Assembly (NCBI GenBank): GCA_011056825.1
Contig: DSBH01000149.1
Coordinates: 1 to 7,568 of the forward strand
Direction of reading: 5' to 3'
Length of the DNA: 7,568 bases
Source of the DNA: Deltaproteobacteria bacterium
Lineage (GTDB): Bacteria > Desulfobacterota > Syntrophia > Syntrophales > UBA2210
The notes under the pieces were generated by a model. That model worked only from the letters and a program-made list of their open reading frames with translations, did no database searches and had not been told where the DNA came from. Every line of letters begins with the position of its first letter. Position 1 is the first letter of the stretch. Below are positions 1 to 6,188 of this stretch, piece after piece. The translations under genes and the position numbers were made by a program.

Positions 1-1187
1 AGGTCCGCCTTGCAGAGAAGCACCGCCCTGTCGACCAGAGACGAGAGACGAGGATTGATTTTTTCTGTAATATAAGCCGCGAGTTCCCGGAAGCGCATGA
101 CCTTTTCGTAGGATGTTCCCATGAGACTGTGAAAAACCACGTTCTTGAGGGCTTCCAGTCCCTGCTCAAGCGGTTTGTTCCGGTCTTCTTCGAAGAAAAA
201 TCTCGCGTCGGTAAGACGGGCCCGAAGTACCTTTTCATTCCCGGCGGCCACGACGGCCGGGTTCCGCGGTTCGGTGTTGTTGACGGTTATGAAGTGCGGG
301 AGCAGCTTGCCTTCGTCGTCGACGACGGCGAAATACTTCTGGTGTTTCATCATCGAAGTAACAAGCACTTCCCGTGGAAGATCGAGAAAGGCGCGATCGA
401 AACGACCACAGATGACAGAGGGATATTCCACGAGACAGGCGACTTCTTCCAGGAGGTCGGTGTTGTCCAGTACCCGTCCTCCAACGGACTCGGCCGCTTT
501 CGCCGCTTCCCGATGGATAATAAGCCTGCGCTCCTCCGGATCCACGATGACGAAGCGTTCCCTGGTTTCACGCAGGTACTCCTCCAGCGATGCCGCCTCG
601 AACTCGCCGGGACTCATGAAGCGGTGTCCCCTGCTTGACGTGCCGCTTTCGATGTTGCCGATGCGGAAAGAAACGGGTTCTCCGCCGAAAACGGCGAGTA
701 TCCAGTGAATAGGACGGACGAACCGTATATCCAGGTCCATCCAGCGCATGGATTTCTGAAAAGGAATGGACAGAATGAAGCCGGGCAGAAAGGACGCCAG
801 GATGGAGGTGGTTGCCTCGCCGGTGATGTTTTTACGGGCCGCCAGGTATTCGCCCTTGTCGGTGACGACGCGTTCGAGTTGCGAGACATCCAGGCCCTGC
901 CCCCGGGCAAAGCCCGCAGCGGCCTTTGTCGGGTTCCCGGATTCATCGAAAGCAACCCGGACGGCGGGTCCGAGCTTTTCCTCGACGCGGTTTTCCTGGC
1001 GTTCGGCGACATCGGCTACGGCAGTAAAAATACGCCGTGGCGTGGCCATGACCTTTACGTCGCCGTGAAGGATATGAAGTCGCGAGAGTTCCCGCGGCAA
1101 TACTTCTTCTATATGGCGGATCGTTTTCGGCAGAAAGGCCGCCGGAATTTCCTCGGTTCCTATTTCAAGCAGCAGTTCTTTGCCCAT
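1..1187 (-). CDS. glyS: Glycyl-tRNA synthetase beta subunit, 5' part (runs off left edge)
   Basis: Beta subunit of the bacterial alpha2beta2 glycyl-tRNA synthetase, a cytoplasmic enzyme that charges tRNA-Gly; the beta chain supplies most of the tRNA recognition. The minus strand reads open from ATG at 1187 to the left edge with no stop, giving 395 complete codons of a protein usually near 690 residues. Recognisable family segments are the N-terminal MGKELLLEIGTEEIPAAFL, the FVRPIHWI stretch, RGHRFM, MKHQKYF (residues 280-286), NNTEP and GNEKV (residues 316-320) followed by an ARLTDARFFFEEDR segment. The sequence ends in a CKADL segment typical of the family. The C-terminal anticodon-binding part lies outside the window. 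The start is supported by AAGGA six bases upstream and by the conserved N-terminus. The gene follows glyQ by 67 bp on the same strand, the usual operon order. Nothing looks broken. Confidence 0.97.
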   Translation of the reverse strand, partial: MGKELLLEIGTEEIPAAFLPKTIRHIEEVLPRELSRLHILHGDVKVMATPRRIFTAVADVAERQENRVEEKLGPAVRVAFDESGNPTKAAAGFARGQGLDVSQLERVVTDKGEYLAARKNITGEATTSILASFLPGFILSIPFQKSMRWMDLDIRFVRPIHWILAVFGGEPVSFRIGNIESGTSSRGHRFMSPGEFEAASLEEYLRETRERFVIVDPEERRLIIHREAAKAAESVGGRVLDNTDLLEEVACLVEYPSVICGRFDRAFLDLPREVLVTSMMKHQKYFAVVDDEGKLLPHFITVNNTEPRNPAVVAAGNEKVLRARLTDARFFFEEDRNKPLEQGLEALKNVVFHSLMGTSYEKVMRFRELAAYITEKINPRLSSLVDRAVLLCKAD

Positions 1188-1193
1188 GGATCG

Positions 1194-1198
1194 TCCTT
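1194..1198 (-). promoter_or_regulatory. Ribosome binding site of glyS
   Basis: AAGGA on the minus strand, six bases before the ATG at 1187. It gives glyS its own initiation signal, so translation need not be coupled to glyQ, which ends 67 bp upstream. Confidence 0.75.
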
Positions 1199-1254
1199 GT
1201 ATCGTTTTTGATAAACAGGTTGCGTGCCGGGGTTCCGGGCGCGGCCTGACGTTT

Positions 1255-2136
1255 TCAGGGAGTGTCCCGACGTCCTCCCAGGGGATGTCCCAAGTCGATT
1301 CGCTGTTTCACGTAGGCCTCGGCCGCCAGACGCGCCAGGTTGCGGACGCGCCCGATATAGCCCGTTCTTTCGGTGACGCTGATGGCGCCCCTGGCGTCAA
1401 GAATGTTGAACACGTGGGAACACTTGAGGCAGTAGTCATAGGCGGGGAGCACCAGTTTCCGGTTGATCGTGCTGATCGATTCGGCCTCGTACATATCGAA
1501 GAGCTTTCTCAACATATCCGTGTCGGCGCATTCAAAGTTGTAGGTGGAAAATTCCACCTCGCCGCGGTGATGCACGTCGCCGTACGTGATGCCGTGTCCC
1601 CACTGAAGATTGTAGACGTTGTCCACGTCCTGGAGATACATGGCGATTCGCTCGATGCCGTACGTGATTTCCACGCAGACCGGGTTCAGGTCGATGCCGC
1701 CGACTTGCTGAAAATACGTGAACTGGGTGATTTCCATGCCGTCGAGCCACACTTCCCATCCCAGTCCCCAGGCGCCCAATGTGGGCGATTCCCAGTCGTC
1801 TTCAACGAAACGGATATCGTGATCCAGGGGATCAATACCGAAACTTTTGAGTGAATCCAGGTAAATATCCTGAATGGCAAGGGGCGACGGTTTCATGATC
1901 ACCTGGTACTGGTAGTAGTGCTGAAGCCGGTTCGGGTTTTCTCCGTACCGTCCGTCGGTCGGCCTGCGGGACGGTTCCACGTAGGCGACATTCCAGGGTT
2001 CCGGTCCCAAGGACCTGAGAAACGTGGCGGGATTGAAGGTTCCCGCTCCCACTTCAATGTCGTAGGGCTGCTGAATGATACAGCCGCGGGCGGCCCAGTA
2101 GTTGTTGAGGGCCGCGATGAGTTCCTGGAATGTCAC
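1255..2136 (-). CDS. glyQ: Glycyl-tRNA synthetase alpha subunit
   Basis: Alpha subunit of the alpha2beta2 glycyl-tRNA synthetase, a class II catalytic core that activates glycine with ATP and works with GlyS. The 293-residue product is close to the usual length of about 300. It opens with TFQELIAALNNYWAARGC and QPYDIEVGAGTF (residues 23-34), then FLRSLGPEPW, a family signature. Later come GWEVWLDGMEITQFTYFQQ and, near the end, YDYCLKCSHVFNILDARGA followed by SVTERTGYI. The start is GTG at 2136, because the family N-terminus begins exactly there and AAGGAG lies six bases upstream. The frame stays open further to a TTG at 2211, but that codon sits on the putative promoter -35 box and would add 25 residues the family lacks. 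It is the first gene of a glyQ-glyS operon, with a divergent kinase gene upstream. I saw no T-box leader; the inferred untranslated leader is only about 40 bases. Confidence 0.97.
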   Translation of the reverse strand: MTFQELIAALNNYWAARGCIIQQPYDIEVGAGTFNPATFLRSLGPEPWNVAYVEPSRRPTDGRYGENPNRLQHYYQYQVIMKPSPLAIQDIYLDSLKSFGIDPLDHDIRFVEDDWESPTLGAWGLGWEVWLDGMEITQFTYFQQVGGIDLNPVCVEITYGIERIAMYLQDVDNVYNLQWGHGITYGDVHHRGEVEFSTYNFECADTDMLRKLFDMYEAESISTINRKLVLPAYDYCLKCSHVFNILDARGAISVTERTGYIGRVRNLARLAAEAYVKQRIDLGHPLGGRRDTP

Positions 2137-2142
2137 ATCATT

Positions 2143-2148
2143 CTCCTT
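2143..2148 (-). promoter_or_regulatory. Ribosome binding site that fixes the GTG start of glyQ
   Basis: AAGGAG on the minus strand, six bases before GTG at 2136. An ATG ATG pair lies between them in another frame but meets TGA at once, so it cannot start glyQ. The spacing and the conserved N-terminus together decide the GTG start. Confidence 0.85.
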
Positions 2149-2182
2149 TATCTGCAAACACAGGTCTGCGAAACGCCTGCGG

Positions 2183-2211
2183 AAACTATCACCGGCCGAA
2201 AAAGCTGTCAA
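2183..2211 (-). promoter_or_regulatory. Putative sigma70 promoter of glyQ-glyS
   Basis: On the minus strand a perfect TTGACA (-35, 2206-2211) is followed after exactly 17 bases by TAGTTT (-10, 2183-2188), which is preceded by TG at the extended -10 position. The -10 hexamer matches the consensus at only three positions, but the perfect -35, ideal spacer and TG element compensate. Transcription would begin near 2176, leaving a leader of about 40 bases before the GTG at 2136. Location and orientation suit glyQ. Confidence 0.6.
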
Positions 2212-2242
2212 GGCAAAAGGTTGTGCCGGTTGGGATGAGCGT

Positions 2243-2260
2243 CGTTTAAACGGTAACCGT
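2243..2260. repeat. Two overlapping palindromes in the divergent intergenic region
   Basis: CGTTTAAACG (2243-2252) is a perfect 10-base palindrome. It overlaps ACGGTAACCGT (2250-2260), an 11-base palindrome around a central A. They lie between the glyQ promoter and the kinase's candidate promoter, where a regulator controlling either gene might bind. No known operator was recognised. Such short palindromes can arise by chance, so an operator role is only a possibility. Confidence 0.3.
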
Positions 2261-2277
2261 CGATTCGCTTCATCGAG

Positions 2278-2305
2278 TTGACATGAACGGGTTCGATGGG
2301 GTAAT
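2278..2305 (+). promoter_or_regulatory. Weak candidate promoter of the sensor kinase gene
   Basis: A perfect TTGACA (2278-2283) is followed after 16 bases by GGTAAT (2300-2305), which matches the -10 consensus at four positions but lacks the leading TA. Initiation would fall near 2312, just before the GAGG ribosome binding site at 2318-2321. This would fit a kinase start at 2328 rather than 2283, because the ATG at 2283 overlaps the -35 box. Confidence 0.3.
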
Positions 2306-2317
2306 GCAGCAACGTGT

Positions 2318-2321
2318 GAGG
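2318..2321 (+). promoter_or_regulatory. Ribosome binding site favouring the 2328 start of the kinase
   Basis: GAGG lies six bases before ATG at 2328. The two earlier in-frame ATGs, at 2283 and 2304, lack a comparably placed site. Confidence 0.55.
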
Positions 2322-2327
2322 GAATAT

Positions 2328-4694
2328 ATGCAATCGCCCGTGACGATTCTACACCTGGAAGACGATGCCGACGACGCGGAACGTGTGGTCAGGGAAATCC
2401 GTTCCGGCGGCCTGGACGCGAAGATCGATCGCGTCACAGACGAGGATGACTTTCTGAACGCCCTTGAACGGGGCGGGTACGATGTCATCCTGGCGTGCTA
2501 TCGTCTTCCGTCGTATGACGGCCTGGCGGCGCTCGAGGCGGCCAGGGGAAAATATCCTTACATCCCGTTTATTTTCGTGTCCGGCGCCGTGGGCGAGGAA
2601 AAAGCCGTGGAGGCACTGAAAAGAGGCGCTACGGACTATATAATGAAAGAGCGCCTGTCCCGGCTGGTTCCCGAGATTCAGCGTGCCATGAAGGAAAGTA
2701 AAACGGATTCGGATCGCGGGAAGGCGGAGAAACAGCGGGAAGAAGCGCTTGAGGCGCTGCGGCAGAGCGAGGAGCGATACCGCACGATACTCGATTCAAT
2801 CCCGGAATCCTATTACGAGCTGGACCTGGAGGGGAATCTCACGTTTTTCAATCTCACCGTCATGATGGACCTGGGCTATTCCGATGAGGAACTTCGGGGC
2901 ATGAATTTCAGACGGTACGTGGTGGAGCGTGACTGGAATAAAGTCATGGAAACATTCGGCCGCGTGTACAGAACAGGAAAGCCGGTCATGGGATCCGACT
3001 GGGACCTGGTAACCCGTGATGGAAGAATTCTGCCCGTTGATACGTCCATTTCCCTCATACGGAACGCCGCGGGCGCCCCCGCCGGGTTCAGGGGCGTTGT
3101 CCGTGACGTCACCGAGCGAAAACGGCTCGAAGCGGAACGGCTTCGAATGCTGGAGGCCCTGCGGGAAAGCGAGGAGAATTTCCGCCGATCCCTGGATGAT
3201 TCGCCCTTCGGTGTGCGGGTGGTATCGCCGGAAGAAGAAACGATCTATGTCAACCGGGTGCTCCTGGAAATGTTTGAGTGTAAAAGTGCAGCGGACGTGG
3301 ACACCACGTTGATCATAAGCCGGTATACCGAAAAGAGTCGGAAAGAATACCGGGCCCGGATGGCAAAACGGCGTTCGGGTGGCGGCGAACCGGATGAATA
3401 TGAAATTGAAATCACGGCCCGGGACGGGACGCCACGCTATTTCAGGGTCTGGAGAAAAAACATCCTCTGGAACGGCCGCGAACACTACCAGGTTATCTAT
3501 CTCGATACGACCCGGCGGCGGCGCGCTGAACTGGAGCGTGAAGCCGCCCTCGCGGAACTTCGGGAGTCACGGGGTGAACTCGAAGGGATCATCGAATTTC
3601 TTCCCGACGCGGTCCTGGTCGTGGACCGGGACGGTCGGGTGATCGCCTGGAACCGTGCCATGGAGATCATGACAGGAGTCAGGGCCGAGGATATGACAGG
3701 CAGGAGTGACTACGACTACGCGGTCCCTTTTTTCGGCAGTCAAGCGCCCATGCTTGCAGACGCGGCGCTCCATTCAGAACTGGAAGATAAAACGTTCTAT
3801 TCTGCGATTCAAAGGAGAGGCGACATTCTCTATGGAGAGGCCAGCACTGATGAATTGCCTTCGGGGGCCGTTCATTTATCCGCTACCGCGTCGGTCCTGC
3901 GGGACACGAAAGGAATTCCCATCGGCGCCATAGAATTAATACGCGATGAAACGGAACGGCGGAACCTGGAAGCCCGGGTGCAGCAGGCGGAGAAGCTTAC
4001 TTCCCTGAGCCGGATATCGGCCGGTGTGGCCCACGAAATACTGAATCCCGTCGGCATCATTTCGCTTGAATTGCAGCTTATCAAGAGTATGAAGGAGGCG
4101 CCTTCCCCGGTGATCGGTGAAATAGACGTCTGCATGGAACAGGTGCGGCGTATTGTCGAGATCGCAGAGAATCTTAAACAGTTTTCAAAAACGTCCCGCG
4201 ACGAAATGGCGGCCGAAAATATCAATGATGTCATCGCCCGGATTTTGAAGATGTACGCCATGCAGTTGAATATCGAAAATGTTGAAACAGACGTCCGCTA
4301 TGATTCATCACTTCCCCCCGTCCTCATGGACCGAAAGAAAATCGAACAGGTGTTTGTGAATCTCCTGTCCAACGCCATGGAAGCCATGGAAAACAATGAT
4401 AAAAAAATTATCAGAGTGGAAACGAAGAATGTAATGGAAAGCTCCGGCGGACGCGCGAAGATCGTTATCTCTGATGCGGGGACAGGCATTGTCGAGAAGA
4501 ATCTCGGCCGGATATTTGACCCCTTTTACACTACCAGAGATCAGGGAAAGGGGACGGGCATGGGGCTCTCCATTTCCCACGGCATCATTCGCCAGCACGG
4601 TGGCGAAATTTGGGCGGAGAATAACGAGTGGGGAGGCGCCACTTTTATTATCGAGATTCCCCTTGGAGGACAACAGGGTAAAACGACGGAATAA
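2328..4694 (+). CDS. Soluble sensor histidine kinase, REC-PAS-PAS-PAS-HisKA-HATPase, with degenerate receiver
   Basis: A 788-residue two-component sensor kinase with no membrane segment, so probably cytoplasmic. Domains in order: a receiver (residues about 4-120), three PAS domains (about 148-262, 282-397 and 418-540) joined by charged helical linkers of the DVTERK type, a dimerisation/phosphoacceptor domain with AGVAHEILNP (His569), and an ATPase domain. The ATPase shows the N box VNLLSNAMEA (Asn678, Asn682), the G1 box DAGTGI (from Asp716), the F box FDPFYTT and the G2 box GKGTGMGLS, so the kinase core looks intact. In the receiver the acidic cluster (Glu11, Asp12, Asp13), Ser85 and Lys107 are present, but the phosphoacceptor position reads Cys57 (LACYRLP) instead of Asp. 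Start: ATG at 2328 has GAGG well spaced and the receiver begins at once; ATG at 2283 would add 15 residues. It is divergent from glyQ and convergent with the chemoreceptors. No partner regulator is in view, and the signal it senses cannot be told. Confidence 0.93.
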   Translation: MQSPVTILHLEDDADDAERVVREIRSGGLDAKIDRVTDEDDFLNALERGGYDVILACYRLPSYDGLAALEAARGKYPYIPFIFVSGAVGEEKAVEALKRGATDYIMKERLSRLVPEIQRAMKESKTDSDRGKAEKQREEALEALRQSEERYRTILDSIPESYYELDLEGNLTFFNLTVMMDLGYSDEELRGMNFRRYVVERDWNKVMETFGRVYRTGKPVMGSDWDLVTRDGRILPVDTSISLIRNAAGAPAGFRGVVRDVTERKRLEAERLRMLEALRESEENFRRSLDDSPFGVRVVSPEEETIYVNRVLLEMFECKSAADVDTTLIISRYTEKSRKEYRARMAKRRSGGGEPDEYEIEITARDGTPRYFRVWRKNILWNGREHYQVIYLDTTRRRRAELEREAALAELRESRGELEGIIEFLPDAVLVVDRDGRVIAWNRAMEIMTGVRAEDMTGRSDYDYAVPFFGSQAPMLADAALHSELEDKTFYSAIQRRGDILYGEASTDELPSGAVHLSATASVLRDTKGIPIGAIELIRDETERRNLEARVQQAEKLTSLSRISAGVAHEILNPVGIISLELQLIKSMKEAPSPVIGEIDVCMEQVRRIVEIAENLKQFSKTSRDEMAAENINDVIARILKMYAMQLNIENVETDVRYDSSLPPVLMDRKKIEQVFVNLLSNAMEAMENNDKKIIRVETKNVMESSGGRAKIVISDAGTGIVEKNLGRIFDPFYTTRDQGKGTGMGLSISHGIIRQHGGEIWAENNEWGGATFIIEIPLGGQQGKTTE

Positions 4695-4710
4695 GTGTTT
4701 CGGTTCCGAT

Positions 4711-4733
4711 TCGCCGGATGGTCGCGTCGGCGA
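4711..4733. terminator. Small hairpin between convergent genes, possible weak bidirectional terminator
   Basis: TCGCCG (4711-4716) and CGGCGA (4728-4733) form a perfect six-base stem around an 11-base loop, in the 42-base gap between the kinase stop and the chemoreceptor stop. Neither strand has a convincing T run after it, so it is not a typical intrinsic terminator. Its position between two converging genes is the main argument. Confidence 0.3.
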
Positions 4734-4736
4734 GTT

Positions 4737-6188
4737 TCAGATGGCATGGCGAACCGGCCGTCCAATAACTGACGACAATTTTTCTACGGCGCGCGAGACT
4801 TCTTTCGCCTGTCTTGTTGATTCCTCGGCCGCCATTGCGGCTTCCCGCGCTCCCTCCGTGTTTGCCCGGGCCGATTCGGTTATATGTTGAATCGATTGAG
4901 CTATCCGGTCCAGACTCTGCTTCTGCTTATGAGCAAGTTCCGCGGCTTTCTCGGTATAGGTTCCTATGGGTGCGGTCGCCGTGGCATAATCAGAAAATTT
5001 TTTCATGCTGATTCCCACGTGAGTATTTCCGTCGTCGATGACGCGTATAGTTCCGTCGATGAGTGAGAGAGTATTTCTCGTAGCCTCGGTCGAGCGTGAT
5101 CCCAGTGAGCGAACTTCCTCGGATACAACAGTGAATCCGGTTCCTGCTTCACCGGCGCGGGCGGCTTCGACGGAAGCGTACAGGGCCAGCAGATTTGTCT
5201 GAAAAGAAATTTTCTCGATGCTTTGTACGATTGCCCCCGTTTCTTCGTTTGTTTTTCTGATTTCTTTCATCGCTTTTTTCGTATCCCTGAGGTTGTTGAA
5301 AGCGGTCATTCCCACGTTCAGCATTCCGCCGCTCATGTTCGTCAATGCTTCTATCTGCTCGTTGTATTCCCCTATATGGCCGGTGAGGTCCTGGATCAAC
5401 GAGGATATTTCATCTACGGCCGTTGCCTGCAGGGAAGCTCGGTCCGCCAGGTCCTCGCCTGTGGTGGCGATTTGCCCCGCCGCCTCGGCCAACTGGCCTG
5501 ATGTTTCCGTAAGGCTCGTCACGGTTTGTTGAATGGGCGACGTGATGTACCGTGCGAAGAAAAGACCCAGAATTATCGCTGCGGCGATGCCCAGTGCCGT
5601 TCCCGCCAGGGCCGCCATGTTCAGCCGCACGGCACTGGTGGAGGCTTCACTGCGGACTGTCCCGGCCAGCCGGGTGTAGGCGGCGGACAAGTCGCCCAGA
5701 CGTGTATCTATATTTTCGAACAGCGGATTCAGTGTTTCGGTCATAAGAAGAGCCGCCTCCTCCGTATTTCCTTCGGCGGTATGACGAATGAATCGGTCAT
5801 GATCATTCTTCCACGCATTCCATGCTTTTTCGATTTTTTCCAGGGTCGTGTCTGTTTCCTCCGTTCCCGGCAGCGCGGCGCAGAAACCGAAACTTTCTTC
5901 AAATTGCCTGCCGGCATTTTCCAGATCCCTCACCACGCGCTCGCGATCGTCGGCGGCTGCGGTTCTTTCAGGAACCATAAGCACCCGGGTCATGTGGCCG
6001 ACCGTTGCCGCGGCTTCGGCCATGACGCCGACATGCCGAACGGCCTGAAAGTGTACATCCGAGACGGCGTCGAGTTTTCCTGTCAGGTTTGATATGCCGA
6101 AGAATCCCAGGCAGCCCCCGGCGAGAAGCATCAGAGCCATTAATCCGAAACCGCCTGCCAGTTTAAAGCCGAGAGTCGCTCTCTTCAT
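4737..6188 (-). CDS. Methyl-accepting chemotaxis protein, HAMP-poor, with altered signalling tip
   Basis: A 483-residue membrane chemoreceptor. Order: short cytoplasmic N-terminus, TM1 (about 8-30), a periplasmic helical sensor of about 160 residues resembling the four-helix-bundle MCP type, TM2 (about 191-213), then a coiled-coil signalling domain. After TM2 an ITSPI segment runs straight into signalling helices, without a full HAMP domain. The hairpin tip is IEKISFQTNLLALYASVEAA, followed by RAGEAGTGF. This is the canonical tip that contacts CheA/CheW, except that Tyr337 stands where nearly all receptors have Asn. Methylation-region motifs look eroded (AVDEIS; AREAAMAAEES). There is no C-terminal NWETF-like pentapeptide. 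The ATG at 6188 has AGGAGGT six bases upstream, and its ATGA overlaps the stop of the upstream chemoreceptor by four bases, suggesting translational coupling. The two are paralogues. The ligand is unknown. Confidence 0.93.
   Translation of the reverse strand: MKRATLGFKLAGGFGLMALMLLAGGCLGFFGISNLTGKLDAVSDVHFQAVRHVGVMAEAAATVGHMTRVLMVPERTAAADDRERVVRDLENAGRQFEESFGFCAALPGTEETDTTLEKIEKAWNAWKNDHDRFIRHTAEGNTEEAALLMTETLNPLFENIDTRLGDLSAAYTRLAGTVRSEASTSAVRLNMAALAGTALGIAAAIILGLFFARYITSPIQQTVTSLTETSGQLAEAAGQIATTGEDLADRASLQATAVDEISSLIQDLTGHIGEYNEQIEALTNMSGGMLNVGMTAFNNLRDTKKAMKEIRKTNEETGAIVQSIEKISFQTNLLALYASVEAARAGEAGTGFTVVSEEVRSLGSRSTEATRNTLSLIDGTIRVIDDGNTHVGISMKKFSDYATATAPIGTYTEKAAELAHKQKQSLDRIAQSIQHITESARANTEGAREAAMAAEESTRQAKEVSRAVEKLSSVIGRPVRHAI

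Noticed and set aside
145..708. Plus-strand open frames opposite glyS
   Set aside because: The opposite strand reads continuously as conserved GlyS; the plus-strand products are Arg/Ser-rich and low in complexity, as expected of shadows.
614..1012. Possible frameshift in glyS, because only short minus-strand frames appear at first sight
   Set aside because: Direct reading from ATG 1187 to the edge is one unbroken frame with GlyS motifs throughout; the short frames are in other registers.
1180..1854. Long plus-strand open frame opposite glyQ
   Set aside because: It lies wholly antisense to the well-conserved glyQ and glyS coding sequence and shows no recognisable protein features; it is a by-product of GC-rich codon use.
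2137..2282. T-box or other riboswitch upstream of glyQ
   Set aside because: The inferred leader is only about 40 bases and no T-box core or specifier structure is visible.
2283..2327. ATG at 2283 as the start of the kinase
   Set aside because: It has no good ribosome binding site, overlaps a TTGACA box, and adds 15 residues before the receiver; ATG 2328 has a well-spaced GAGG. Not fully excluded.
2796..3485. 229-codon minus-strand frame opposite the kinase PAS domains
   Set aside because: The plus strand encodes two clear PAS domains here; the antisense product has no recognisable motif or convincing start signal.
5526..6092. 188-codon plus-strand frame opposite the chemoreceptor
   Set aside because: Antisense to the TM2 and sensor region of a convincing MCP; no family features.
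6111..6188. Lipoprotein signal in the chemoreceptor N-terminus (LLAGGC)
   Set aside because: The residues before Cys26 fit the lipobox poorly (Ala at -3), and the segment serves as TM1 in the normal MCP layout.
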